From contig NZ_KB913025.1 of assembly GCF_000384075.1 (NCBI RefSeq), forward strand, positions 4,286,187 to 4,350,186: a stretch of 64,000 nucleotides of DNA, written 5' to 3'. This document shows positions 43,739 to 52,041 of the stretch, piece by piece. Each line of letters opens with the position of its first letter. Position 1 is the stretch's first letter. The notes under the pieces were generated by a model that saw only the letters and a program-made list of their open reading frames with translations, was not told where the DNA came from and ran no database searches. This DNA comes from Methylovulum miyakonense HT12. Its GTDB lineage: Bacteria; Pseudomonadota; Gammaproteobacteria; Methylococcales; Methylomonadaceae. The position numbers were made by a program, and so were the translations under genes.

Positions 43739-43772
43739 TGTGTAGCCTTTGAAAAGTGCCTGAATAAATTCT

Positions 43773-43810
43773 TAAGGCATACCGCAACCGTTGCGGTTCT
43801 GTATGCCTTA
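43773..43810. promoter_or_regulatory. Nested palindrome upstream of the small island gene
   Basis: Perfect 10-bp outer arms TAAGGCATAC (43773-43782) and GTATGCCTTA (43801-43810) enclose an inner palindrome CCGCAACCGTTGCGG. It lies 35 bp before the small gene's start on the minus strand. This is a candidate operator for a dimeric repressor. Confidence 0.6.
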
Positions 43811-43915
43811 TAATTGTTAATATTGTAAAACATTAATAAATGATAATGTCAATATATTTTTATTGGGGTAAAAAATGGCTGTAGGCCGCGTGTTTCCTGT
43901 GTTCCTGAAAGTCAA

Positions 43916-43995
43916 GTTATTTATGTAAAACATTAATAACTTCGCATAAGGGGCATTATGTTAAATTATGTTAAATTATGTTTTACATAAATAAC
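43916..43995. repeat. 18-bp perfect inverted repeat with internal direct repeats, AT-rich
   Basis: GTTATTTATGTAAAACAT (43916-43933) and its exact complement (43978-43995) enclose 44 bp containing tandem TTAAATTATG units. The core TGTAAAACATTAATAA also occurs once more at about 43823-43838. An AT-rich region with inverted and direct repeats beside replication genes suggests a replication origin, an operator, or a recombination site. Confidence 0.7.
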
Positions 43996-44717
43996 TGCAA
44001 GCGTTGCGGTCAGGCGGTTAAGGCGGACAAAATGCGCCGTTCAGTTTTCGCCTATAGGCGAATTTAAAGGTTTTCGGGTTTGTCCGGTATTCACCAGAAA
44101 GCTTGTTTTACCTGCAATGGCTTACCTCAAATGTGAGACGGCGCGAAGAGTCCAGCGACACCCAAGCTATAAGCACTTACTCTCCCCCCGCCCCCATCAG
44201 ATACGCCAAAAGGTAGGGCTTGGCATGGTCATCACCTGCAAGCCAAGGCGAAATAACATAATATTATCAATTAATTACAGGCTTGTAGTCGAGACCATAG
44301 GGATTGCAAATCTTTCCAGCCGCCGCACCTTCGAGTCGCTTGGCTATAAAAAACGTTTCGGTAGTACCTTTTTATTTTCTGGCCTTTATGCCCGATACCG
44401 GATTGAATTCCCGCCTGTGGGCTTTGTTGGGTAACAAACTTATCTTGTAGTGCCTTTGCCGTTTAGTCATAGCTAACAGAACCCCCCTATAAACCCAAGA
44501 ATTCAGGAAAAAAGCGCGGTTGTTCAAGCCCGTGCAGACTAATAGCAGCGTAGTACCTTTTCCGTCCAACCCGCGCCGCCCGTGGGCTTTTTCTATTCAA
44601 TTATCGGGAAGCCTGAACACGATTAGGGCGACGCAAAGGCAAGGGAAAACCCTAGAGATTTGACCCCGCCCCCACGGGGCTATAAAAATATTCCTCTACC
44701 CCCTCCTATGTGTAGGA
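43996..44717. other. 722-bp region without a supported gene
   Basis: Several short frames exist on both strands but none has a ribosome-binding site or protein-like character that I trust. Part of it (44117-44440) may be a relic. It separates the AT-rich repeats from the octamer-rich inverted repeat next to the helicase gene. Confidence 0.4.
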
Positions 44718-45002
44718 TGTGGGGAATGTGGGGAGATAGGCTTCTAGCCCTTGTGTGGCGCGGCTTCCAGCTCCCCACATGGCCTCAAAATGAGGGGAAT
44801 CTCCCCACACAATTTGGCTGTTTTGTGGGGAGTTGGGCTTTTTTAGGTCGTTTTTGTGGTCATCAGGCGGCATTTTTGGTTCCGGCGCGGTTTTTCTTGC
44901 TCCCCACATTTGTGGGGAATCTCCCCACAAAAAAAATCCCTGTGGGGAGCTGTAAGACTTGATATATAAGGGCTAGAAGCCTATCTCCCCACATTCCCCA
45001 CA
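44718..45002. repeat. 35-bp perfect inverted repeat enclosing an array of TGTGGGGA octamers
   Basis: Left arm 44718-44752 (begins TGTGGGGAATGTGGGGAGAT) and right arm 44968-45002 are exact complements over 35 bp. Within the 285 bp I count eleven TGTGGGGA/TCCCCACA octamers in both orientations, some in back-to-back pairs (CCCCACATTTGTGGGG), giving many alternative hairpins. It starts 28 bp beyond the stop of the DUF927 helicase gene. The iteron-like character fits an origin or copy-control region of the island; a terminator or packaging site is also possible. Confidence 0.85.
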
Positions 45003-45029
45003 AAATAATACTATATCCACTTAACTTTT

Positions 45030-47027
45030 TTATTCGCCCGACTCGACCAGCTCGGCGGACAAGACCATCACGCGAAGCTCACGCCCTGCAATCATGCGCT
45101 TGACAGCCAAGCGGGGTTGGTTGCGGCTGGCGTTCGGTTCAGTCTTAAGGATCAAGCCCCGTTCGTGCATCCGCCGCCATAAGCTGGCAGGGCTAATCAG
45201 GAAGGTATCGCCTTGGTTTCTGGCGAACTGTTGCACCACCTTGAACGCCGTTTCCTGCTGTAGCCATAGCTCGGCGTGGGTGTTGCCTGTTGGGTCACAG
45301 TACCAGCCGATACAATCCCCCATCGGGCTATGAGTTTTATCACCCATAGGGCTGACACCGTCCAGCCGCCAACCCCACGCATACGGCCTCAATGTCGGTT
45401 CGCGTTGCTTTAATCGGCAAGCCACATGGGCATTGCCGGAACTGAACACAGCGCGAAGTAGCTGTAAGAACCGCTCGATTTCGTCCTGTTCGCTTAAATA
45501 CGTGCCTTGCTCGCTAAAAGCTTGCTGTAGGTTGGCCTCGACCGCTAACAGGCAATCGTTCCCGCTTTCACTGCTGGCACCGCCCACGGCTTCCAAGAAC
45601 GCCAAGAACTGCTCAGCCCCCGCCACCATATTGGCGTAAATCTCAGGGGCGCGGGGGTGTGAGGTGGCAAGACCATCGCGAATGCTGGCATTGCGTAACG
45701 CCTCCACATTTTTAGGAAAAGTTTTTTTCAATTCATCCAAGCGCGGGGCTAACCATTGCAGGTAAGCCGACATCAAGCCCGACAACCGCCCCGACTCGGC
45801 GGCTTGCTGTAATCTGGTCAATACCGCGTTATCGACATCAGAACGGCTAAGCTCCAGAATCAGCAAGCGGCCTAACAGCGATTGACCACGCGGCAAATCT
45901 TCGGCGGTAACGATCATCAGCGAACGGTTATAGGGCGCGGCCTTGGCTTGCATGTCCGCCCCACGCCTCCCACGGCCTGCCTGATTGCCTGTATTGCGTA
46001 TCAGCCGTTCGGCCATCGCGTGGAGCTTTGCCGCCTCGCTTTGGGATATGGAGGGCTTGAAGTCATCGACCACAAACACCGCATCCTTGGCTTGGTGGCT
46101 CTTCATTTCGCAATCGTTCACACTGTCCGACCAATTGGCGGGAAAGCTTCGGGCGGTGAAGTTGCCGAAAAAGGCTTGGGCAATCGCGGCAACTGCACTT
46201 TTGCGCGATCCGGTCAGGCCATGCAACCAGATGGCAAAGTCTGTCGGGTGGCATTCCCCCAAGGGCGCACGGGCAACCGCCGCGAACAAAGCCGCACCCA
46301 CATAAGGCTTGCTAGGGCATAACGCAAATAACGCCAAGGTGTCGGCTACGGCTTGGCTCAAGGCTTCACCTGTCAGAGGTGCGGCCAGTTGGTAGCGGCT
46401 CATGTGGCCACCGCCCAAATCCACCTCAGCCCCGCTTATCAGGCCATCGGCGGTTAACGAACCCGAACCCGTGAGATAGTGCCAACGGTCATTAATCAGC
46501 TTCCAGCCCGTATATTTGTAGATGGAACGGCGCGGCACATCGCCCGGTAAGCGGGAATGCAAATGGATACAGGCGCGTAGGTTGTCTTTTTTTGCCGCAC
46601 CCGGATAAATAAAGGGCAACGTCCCCCAATATTCATTCGCCCAATTGCCTTGCGAAGAATAAAACGCCTTTGCCGGAACATCCACCAAGGGCAAGGCCAC
46701 GCCGTCCGACCGCTTGCCCTCGACACGCAAAAAAGCGGTGTCGGTCAGCCCGTCATCCGCTATGATTTCCTCGACAATCCGGCAAGTGAAGTCACACAAA
46801 GGAAAATCAACGCTTTTAAAGCCGCCCTCACCATCCTTTACCACTTTGACCTGATGGAACGCGCCGTTAATCACTTTGTAATCGCCAAACTGTTCAGGGC
46901 TTTTTGAGCCTTTGCTACCACCGCTATTATTGCCGCCATTTCCGCCCGTGTTGCTTGGCTTTTTAGGTGGCGGTTTCTTGGCGGAATTCACCACTTCCAA
47001 AACAGGTTTTTTCGTGTCCTTATCCAT
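45030..47027 (-). CDS. DUF927 domain protein, island replicative helicase
   Basis: 665 aa. A low-complexity Lys/Pro/Gly/Ser N-terminus (1-50) precedes a DUF927 core. Walker A-like GLTGSRKSAVAAIAQ is near residue 258, Walker B VFVVDDF near 305, and a sensor-like region follows (RSLMIVTAEDLPRGQSLLGR). The C-terminus looks like a winged-helix DNA-binding part. DUF927 proteins are encoded by plasmids, phages and integrative elements beside a Toprim/primase gene and are thought to unwind DNA for element replication. Its ATG overlaps the upstream Toprim gene by 8 bp. It is the last gene before the octamer-rich repeat. Confidence 0.87.
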   Translation of the reverse strand: MDKDTKKPVLEVVNSAKKPPPKKPSNTGGNGGNNSGGSKGSKSPEQFGDYKVINGAFHQVKVVKDGEGGFKSVDFPLCDFTCRIVEEIIADDGLTDTAFLRVEGKRSDGVALPLVDVPAKAFYSSQGNWANEYWGTLPFIYPGAAKKDNLRACIHLHSRLPGDVPRRSIYKYTGWKLINDRWHYLTGSGSLTADGLISGAEVDLGGGHMSRYQLAAPLTGEALSQAVADTLALFALCPSKPYVGAALFAAVARAPLGECHPTDFAIWLHGLTGSRKSAVAAIAQAFFGNFTARSFPANWSDSVNDCEMKSHQAKDAVFVVDDFKPSISQSEAAKLHAMAERLIRNTGNQAGRGRRGADMQAKAAPYNRSLMIVTAEDLPRGQSLLGRLLILELSRSDVDNAVLTRLQQAAESGRLSGLMSAYLQWLAPRLDELKKTFPKNVEALRNASIRDGLATSHPRAPEIYANMVAGAEQFLAFLEAVGGASSESGNDCLLAVEANLQQAFSEQGTYLSEQDEIERFLQLLRAVFSSGNAHVACRLKQREPTLRPYAWGWRLDGVSPMGDKTHSPMGDCIGWYCDPTGNTHAELWLQQETAFKVVQQFARNQGDTFLISPASLWRRMHERGLILKTEPNASRNQPRLAVKRMIAGRELRVMVLSAELVESGE

Positions 47028-47949
47028 TGCCTAGCTCCTTGAGAAAAACGGCGTAATCGTTAAAATCCCCATGAATCGGGGGTACGGCAACGCTACCATT
47101 GACCGCTTGCGCGGCCTCCGTGGCTTTGGTCAAGCCGGGATTTCCTAGTGTTTTCGTGTCATTGTCCGCACAGAACACCAGTTCGGCATCAGGCAGTTTT
47201 TCCCGTAACAGCCGCCCGACCGCAAGCAGGTTATTTGCCGTAAAGGCGATATAAACGCGGTGTCCGGTTTCTTCGTGCAGGGTGGCGGCGGTGGCAAAGC
47301 CCTCGGCGATCAAGACCGTGTCAGATTTTGCCCCAAGCCACCAAAACAAACCCGCAAGGCCACCACCTGAAAGCATATCTTTATCCCTGTCCAGTTCTGG
47401 CGATCTGGCAGGAAATATGGCCTGTAGGCTACGGATAGCCCCACTCGCGTTATAAAGTGGCACTAGCAGGGCGTTTTCTATCACCAGCTTGGCAGGTTTG
47501 CGGTTTTCTTGAAGTATCAGCCGTTCCCAAGTGGCCACCCGCAACCAGTGCGGCTTAACGTGCTTGCGGACAAGGTAAGGATGGCTGGCAGGTGCGGGGC
47601 TGGCGTTATCCCAAAGCGATTTCGCCCGTTTGGCGGCCTTGTTTTGGCGTTGCAATAGCCCAGCCTCACGGCGGCGTTTTTCGCCCTCGATACGGGCGCG
47701 TTCTTCGGGGGATAGGCTGCCTTGCTGCATCCTGTTGATAAAGAACGTCTGCCTTTCACCGCTTTTATGATTCCAGACAATCCCGCCTTGCCGGTCAGGG
47801 AACAGCTTAATCCGTGCATCGTTCTTGCCTTTGTGGTCATCGCTCAGGTTCGCCACATGCCACACACCATCGGCGGCAACGGGTTGGTAATCCACGCCAA
47901 TTTGTTCACAGGCTTGGCGGCAAGCGTCTTCAAGGTGTTGTATGTTCAT
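47020..47949 (-). CDS. Toprim domain protein, island primase-like
   Basis: 309 aa from ATG 47949, chosen for AAGGAG seven bases upstream rather than an in-frame start 21 bases earlier. The N-terminal ~110 residues resemble DUF7146-like primase-associated modules. The Toprim fold contains VLIAEGFATAATLHEETGH, then ELVFCADND with the metal-binding acidic residues. It lacks a CHC2 zinc finger, so it may be a reduced primase or accessory to the DUF927 helicase, with which it overlaps. Together they form the replication module of the island. Confidence 0.87.
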   Translation of the reverse strand: MNIQHLEDACRQACEQIGVDYQPVAADGVWHVANLSDDHKGKNDARIKLFPDRQGGIVWNHKSGERQTFFINRMQQGSLSPEERARIEGEKRRREAGLLQRQNKAAKRAKSLWDNASPAPASHPYLVRKHVKPHWLRVATWERLILQENRKPAKLVIENALLVPLYNASGAIRSLQAIFPARSPELDRDKDMLSGGGLAGLFWWLGAKSDTVLIAEGFATAATLHEETGHRVYIAFTANNLLAVGRLLREKLPDAELVFCADNDTKTLGNPGLTKATEAAQAVNGSVAVPPIHGDFNDYAVFLKELGNG

Positions 47950-48057
47950 GCTTTTGCTCCTTGCGGGCAAAACGCTGGCAAAAAACCACCCCTCGGGCTA
48001 AATAAGCCCGCTGTGCACAGCACGTTTTTACCAGCAGAAAGCCCGCTTAATCTTGAG

Positions 48058-48510
48058 TTAAGAGGGCTTTCTTGCGAGTGTTTCCCGCATAAATTCAGCC
48101 AGTTCGGGCTTGAGCAAGAAAGACTTGGCCTGCTGTGACACATGCAGCAACCCTGCCAGCACATCCATCTGGTAAGACACGCTGAACAGCAACGCCGCCA
48201 TTTGGTCAGTGCTTGGAGCTTCTTCCTCTTCCTTCAGGTTGCCGTGCAATTGCTCGCCAAAGGCCGCTAAGGCTGATGACAGGTTTTGCGCCATGTTGAT
48301 GGCATCCTCGTCCAAGTTTGCCAAGCATTCCAGCCCTGACTTGTCGAGATGGTGACAGCCAGCCAAAGCAAGGGTAGATAGGGCGAACAAAACAGATTTT
48401 TTGCCGCCTTTTGCCCCGCTGGCTGTTAGGTTTTCGTTTGGATTTAAGTTTGGGGGGGCGATGGATTGGTCGTTGGCCGGATTTTGGGTGGTATTTGATT
48501 GGGTGTTCAT
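48058..48510 (-). CDS. Hypothetical island protein, 150 aa
   Basis: I do not recognise a family. The N-terminus is polar and Asn/Thr/Pro-rich (1-30), then SVLFALSTLALAGCHHLDKS and mostly helical sequence with an acidic patch (LKEEEEAPSTDQ). The segment near 38-52 is hydrophobic but weak for a signal peptide, since it is preceded by a 38-residue polar stretch. The start overlaps the upstream gene's stop (ATGA) and has AGGAG upstream, so it is a real member of the operon that ends in the Toprim and DUF927 genes. Confidence 0.75.
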   Translation of the reverse strand: MNTQSNTTQNPANDQSIAPPNLNPNENLTASGAKGGKKSVLFALSTLALAGCHHLDKSGLECLANLDEDAINMAQNLSSALAAFGEQLHGNLKEEEEAPSTDQMAALLFSVSYQMDVLAGLLHVSQQAKSFLLKPELAEFMRETLARKPS

Positions 48511-48878
48511 ACGGTGGCTCCTAGTCTTGAAAGGGAATAACCGCCGGTCATGCTTTCCACGGCATGGGCGACGGGTTGCAATGGGGTGGAAATACCGCGA
48601 CTAGGTGCGGCCGGCGTTGAACGCCGCCCAAAGCAACCCGCCATAACAGAATAGGCACGGCTTGCCGCCTGCCTGAATGATGGGCATAAAAAAGCCGCAA
48701 AGAATCGCGGCGTTTTAACGCCTAGTCTAAAAAACAGGTTTCCACGCCCGGCCTTACTTTTTTTGTAAGGCATGGCAAGCGTAACCGCCAAACGATAAGC
48801 CGTCAAGAGTGGGCAACAATACGGCCTTTTTCGGCCAATGGGGTTGGGTGCGGTGGTGTCGTCAAAATACGCAATCAT
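48507..48878 (-). CDS. Small basic island protein, possibly Ash-like
   Basis: 123 aa, very basic. Both ends overlap neighbours by ATGA, which argues for a translated gene even though the composition is unusual. The C-terminal YSVMAGCFGRRSTPAAPSRG and VESMTGGYSLSRLGA recall the loosely conserved Ash proteins of P4-like satellites, whose genes overlap regulatory RNA; I hold this weakly. The function is unknown. Confidence 0.5.
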   Translation of the reverse strand: MIAYFDDTTAPNPIGRKRPYCCPLLTAYRLAVTLAMPYKKSKAGRGNLFFRLGVKTPRFFAAFLCPSFRQAASRAYSVMAGCFGRRSTPAAPSRGISTPLQPVAHAVESMTGGYSLSRLGATV

Positions 48879-49402
48879 TCCGCCCCCTCATGATAGTGGC
48901 CTTTCAAGTGGCAACGTATCTCGGACAGGAACTTAATGACGTTTCCCCTAAAATCACTATCCGTATGGAGTTGATTTTCATACATAAAGTAGGATGCGGC
49001 TTCGTAAAGACCAATGACAAAGTTTTCTAAAAAATCAATGCCCTCTTGGTTTCCGTCTCTACAAAGCCTTACCAGCCAATCAATAAAAGCAAATGTATCG
49101 GCATCATGACATTTCAAGAAGGCTTCAAAGCGTTCGGTGCGGCTTGCCTCGCTGGCTACCGTAGTTTCAACGCTGCTGGCGGTGACTTTTGGGACTGTTT
49201 GAAGCGACGCAATAGCGTATAGGGCGATAAGTGTAGTCTTTGCTCTTTCTGCACCTTCTGTGAAATCATTAGTTTGTTCAGTTTCCCCATACTGTGGCTT
49301 TAGCACTTCTATTTCATTGAATAAGTGACCAATGTCAAAATCCAATGAGGCCAATAAGGATAATAGAAGGCAATGCAACTGCCTTGGTGTTAGTGTGTTC
49401 AT
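48875..49402 (-). CDS. Hypothetical island protein, 175 aa
   Basis: No family recognised. The sequence is soluble and helix-rich (MNTLTPRQLHCLLLSLLASL; FDIGHLFNEIEVLKPQYGE), acidic, and without a signal peptide or membrane segment. It overlaps the AlpA-like gene before it and the small basic gene after it by ATGA each, so it is in the same tightly packed operon. It is probably an element-specific accessory protein. Confidence 0.78.
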   Translation of the reverse strand: MNTLTPRQLHCLLLSLLASLDFDIGHLFNEIEVLKPQYGETEQTNDFTEGAERAKTTLIALYAIASLQTVPKVTASSVETTVASEASRTERFEAFLKCHDADTFAFIDWLVRLCRDGNQEGIDFLENFVIGLYEAASYFMYENQLHTDSDFRGNVIKFLSEIRCHLKGHYHEGAE

Positions 49403-49716
49403 TTTTCGCCCCCCAATTCAGCAACTAAAGCCCTGATTGAATCAACATCCCAGACACGGCAACGCGGGGATAGGAGCTTTCCGGCTGGATAGCGGCCTTC
49501 CTTCACGCCGTTAAGAAAACTGGTTTTGGAGATATTCAAGAACGCCAGAATAGAAGGCAGACGCGCCACACCTTCAGGCGGCAATGGCGAAGGAACGTAG
49601 GTTACTTTGTTGCGGGGTTTGGGTGTGGGGCATGTGGTTTCCTGCCCGTGGTGAACCGCCGCACTTATCGGCTTGATTTTGTGGGGCGGGGTTTTTTGGT
49701 TGGTTTTCGTTGGCAT
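49399..49716 (-). CDS. AlpA-like helix-turn-helix regulator / excisionase
   Basis: 105 aa from ATG 49716 (an in-frame GTG lies 9 bp upstream; AGAGG precedes both). The N-terminal half is basic and Pro-rich. The C-terminal half is a MerR/AlpA-type winged helix: LPSILAFLNISKTSFLNGVK, then GRYPAGKLLSPRCRVWDVDSIRALVAEL. AlpA-type proteins act as excision factors and activators in P4-like satellites and integrative elements. As first gene of the island operon it may control both the operon and integrase action. Confidence 0.87.
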   Translation of the reverse strand: MPTKTNQKTPPHKIKPISAAVHHGQETTCPTPKPRNKVTYVPSPLPPEGVARLPSILAFLNISKTSFLNGVKEGRYPAGKLLSPRCRVWDVDSIRALVAELGGEK

Positions 49717-49822
49717 TTTTTGCACCTCTTTGATATTTAAATAAAAGAAAGTGCAAGTTTATGGGGCTTGTTTTTTAATGTCGGTGGAAATTGGAAAAAA
49801 ATAAGGCCGACCATTTCCACCC

Positions 49823-50644
49823 TTACTGATTTTTTACTTTTCGCCTAAAGTCTTTTATGTGTTGTTCTGTAATAGTTACGCCTAAAGCCACACTGAATAT
49901 ATCGCTCCAATTGGCTAAGGTAATAATCTTTTCTTCCAAAATCTTTGGTGAAAAGCATTTAATATCAATTTGATGTTGCAATTCATCATAAAAATTCATG
50001 AAAAAATCATTAGCGATAGTGGTTTGGTTATTTACATCAACCAAAACAGAATAATGTGTTGAGTTGTAGCCTTGCTTATACTGCCTTGAGATTTCATCCA
50101 GCAAACTGTTTGTGGACGGATAATATTTAAGGTCAAGGTTTCTTGCCTTTCCAATCAAATCCCTAGCATAGAGGTTATACCTGACTTTTGTTTCGGCATC
50201 GGCTTGATTTTCAATAGTGCTTTGTAAAAGCCCTAATGGGTGAAAATCAACTTTTTCACATAGCCCGTACTCAGTGCCTATCATGTCAGCCAACCGCATC
50301 AGGGTTGATAATTCGTTGGCACGCTTGCTGATGTCCAACAATCTTTTGGCAAAGTCTTTTTTGGCGTTCCTTATCTTGTTTGCATTTTCTTGTGGATAAG
50401 CAACTGAACAGTGAACAAGCCAATCTAGGAACTTGCCCCATTGAGAATAAGCAGAATAATGATCATGATCTTTGATGATGCCATCAATTTTCTGGAAAGC
50501 ATTCAAAAAACCACAATCTGTTGAATTTATCAGCCGTTCTACAACGGGTAATTCTCTTTTTAGGAAATGGTCTTTGTCACTTAACCAGAAGTAAGCAAAC
50601 TCAGGCAATTTCAGCCTGTTTTGTCGGTTTTTATGTTCAGACAT
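49823..50644 (-). CDS. Hypothetical protein, 273 aa
   Basis: No domain recognised. It is helical and charged throughout (FYDELQHQIDIKCFSPKILE), with no signal peptide or membrane helix. Codon use is more AT-rich than the neighbouring operon, so it is probably a cargo gene with a different history. It is separated by ~107 bp from the AlpA-like gene and by ~188 bp from the toxin genes, and so forms its own unit. As cargo of a satellite-like island, a role in phage defence is conceivable but unsupported. Confidence 0.75.
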   Translation of the reverse strand: MSEHKNRQNRLKLPEFAYFWLSDKDHFLKRELPVVERLINSTDCGFLNAFQKIDGIIKDHDHYSAYSQWGKFLDWLVHCSVAYPQENANKIRNAKKDFAKRLLDISKRANELSTLMRLADMIGTEYGLCEKVDFHPLGLLQSTIENQADAETKVRYNLYARDLIGKARNLDLKYYPSTNSLLDEISRQYKQGYNSTHYSVLVDVNNQTTIANDFFMNFYDELQHQIDIKCFSPKILEEKIITLANWSDIFSVALGVTITEQHIKDFRRKVKNQ

Positions 50645-50831
50645 AACGCCCCATTAAAGCGCGATCATTACGAAGGGATTAACCGGAAATAGGGTAATGA
50701 CTCCTACTTATTGCCCCGTCGGGCTATCCGGTCAGGTTGGATTATATCAAAAGAGTACGCCAAGGGTGAAAATAGGGCGTTATTTCATATAGCTAGGTGG
50801 TTTTATTGGTCTAAATAGGTTTTGAAAGGTG

Positions 50832-51239
50832 TCATATTGACAAAAACGGGTTAATAACGACCAGCCGCCCATCAATGACTTGCCCGTGCTGCATGTCTTC
50901 CGAATACAACAGGGTGCAATCGGCTTGTAGGGCGGCGGCAATGATGAGGCTGTCGTAATGGGAAAAACCGTAACGTCCGGCTATGTCGATGGCGTTGTTA
51001 AGCGTGTTCAGGGTAAGCGGTTGCAAGTTTAGGCATTCTTGGCTGATCCTGTTAATAACGGCGCGGATAGCGGCTGTATCAAAGCCTAGCTTGCGCCTCA
51101 TGATATTGGCGGTCTCGCTCAATACTTGCACGGACATAACGGGCTTGTCCGCCAATAATGCCAAGGCTTTTTGTTGTTTTTGCCCGTCTTTGCTCAAGCT
51201 GTAAATGACGATATTGGTGTCGATAAACTCACCGGGCAT
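50832..51239 (-). CDS. VapC-type PIN-domain toxin
   Basis: 135 aa from ATG 51239 (MPGEFIDTNI), inside the antitoxin gene by 11 bp, the usual coupling. PIN-domain acidic residues are Asp in FIDTNIVIYS, Glu in SVQVLSETANI, Asp in SHYDSLIIAAAL and Asp near LYSEDMQHG. PIN toxins are Mg-dependent ribonucleases, often cutting tRNA, neutralised by the cognate antitoxin that precedes it. It stabilises the island or acts in stress response. Confidence 0.93.
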   Translation of the reverse strand: MPGEFIDTNIVIYSLSKDGQKQQKALALLADKPVMSVQVLSETANIMRRKLGFDTAAIRAVINRISQECLNLQPLTLNTLNNAIDIAGRYGFSHYDSLIIAAALQADCTLLYSEDMQHGQVIDGRLVVINPFLSI

Positions 51240-51441
51240 TGGCTTCTTCCCGATCAAAGGTAAAGCCTGTCATATCTTTCTGATAAGGCTTGAAAAACGC
51301 TTGTAATTCGCGCCGTTTAGCCTGTTCGTTACGGTGTTTTTCAATGAGCTGTTCAATGAGTTCGGCAGGGGCAAGGTGTTCTTGCCGCGCCATGTCGTTT
51401 AGGTTGTTGGCGGCTTGGTCACTGATTTGTAGAGTTTGCAT
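51229..51441 (-). CDS. Antitoxin partner of the PIN toxin
   Basis: 70 aa from ATG 51441 (MQTLQISDQAANNLNDMARQ); a longer in-frame start at 51507 would overlap the RelE-type toxin gene and adds a region without family character. A short strand and two helices at the N-terminus fit a ribbon-helix-helix DNA-binding domain, and the charged tail (FFKPYQKDMTGFTFDREEAN) is the likely toxin-binding part. It overlaps the toxin start by 11 bp. Confidence 0.85.
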   Translation of the reverse strand: MQTLQISDQAANNLNDMARQEHLAPAELIEQLIEKHRNEQAKRRELQAFFKPYQKDMTGFTFDREEANAR

Positions 51442-51472
51442 AGTGGGTTTCACTGGTAAGGTTGGTTGTTGG

Positions 51473-51736
51473 TCAGCGGTAAATGCCTTTCCTGTGTCCG
51501 ATTTCAATCGCTAAGATAAGCAGTTCGCCGTCTTTGATTTGGCAGATGATCCGGTAATCACCGACACGGTATCGCCAATATCCGGCAAGTTGGCCTTGTA
51601 GGGCTTTTCCGCAGGCGCGTGGGTTGCCTGTTGTCTGTAAGCCGTCAATAAATGCCTCCAGCCTTTGTTTTTGTGGTTTGTCCAACGATTTCAAAATCTT
51701 TGCGGCTTTATCATCGACCTTAACTGTCCACGTCAT
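51473..51736 (-). CDS. RelE/ParE-type toxin
   Basis: 87 aa from ATG 51736 (MTWTVKVDDKAAKILKSLDK); a longer in-frame start at 51838 lies in the antitoxin gene. It ends in the family's DYRIICQIKDGELLILAIEI and GHRKGIYR block, with the Arg/Tyr/His residues typical of RelE-like ribosome-dependent mRNases. It overlaps its antitoxin by 17 bp. Confidence 0.92.
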   Translation of the reverse strand: MTWTVKVDDKAAKILKSLDKPQKQRLEAFIDGLQTTGNPRACGKALQGQLAGYWRYRVGDYRIICQIKDGELLILAIEIGHRKGIYR

Positions 51737-51947
51737 AAAGCCCCGCTTTAACTTTTCCCCACTCCAAAAGCGTACTGTTGCCGCTTTGAAGTTTTGCCAA
51801 TGCTTCATCAGCCGCCCGTGCGTCCTGCCAATCCTCAAGGCATTCGGTCAATAGCCTGTTTGCCAGTTGCGCCAAGGTGGTATGTTCCTGTTCCGCCATC
51901 TCAGCCAGCAAGGCGGTGGTTTCGTTGTCGAGTTCTACGGTTGTCAT
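51720..51947 (-). CDS. RelB-type antitoxin (ribbon-helix-helix)
   Basis: 75 aa. The N-terminal MTTVELDNETTALLAEMAEQ, then EHTTLAQLANRLLTECLEDW, is a ribbon-helix-helix; the acidic tail (AADEALAKLQSGNSTLLEWG) should wrap the toxin. It is the first gene of the relBE-like pair and is followed 32 bp after the toxin by the second toxin-antitoxin pair, so four genes may be one transcript. Confidence 0.9.
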   Translation of the reverse strand: MTTVELDNETTALLAEMAEQEHTTLAQLANRLLTECLEDWQDARAADEALAKLQSGNSTLLEWGKVKAGLYDVDS

Positions 51948-52041
51948 GTCTTGCCCCTGTTGGTGTCTTGTCGGACTTTATTATACGTCTCTGGACAATT
52001 CAAGCCACAAAAGCAATCCGGCATCACACGGCTTTTTTAAA

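Noticed and set aside
43548-43787. 79-aa minus-strand open frame over the small island gene
   Set aside because: The other frame (43559-43738) gives a better protein with a natural start and operator placement.
44117-44962. Open frames of 65-105 aa around the octamer array
   Set aside because: They come from repeat sequence and carry no domain or start signal.
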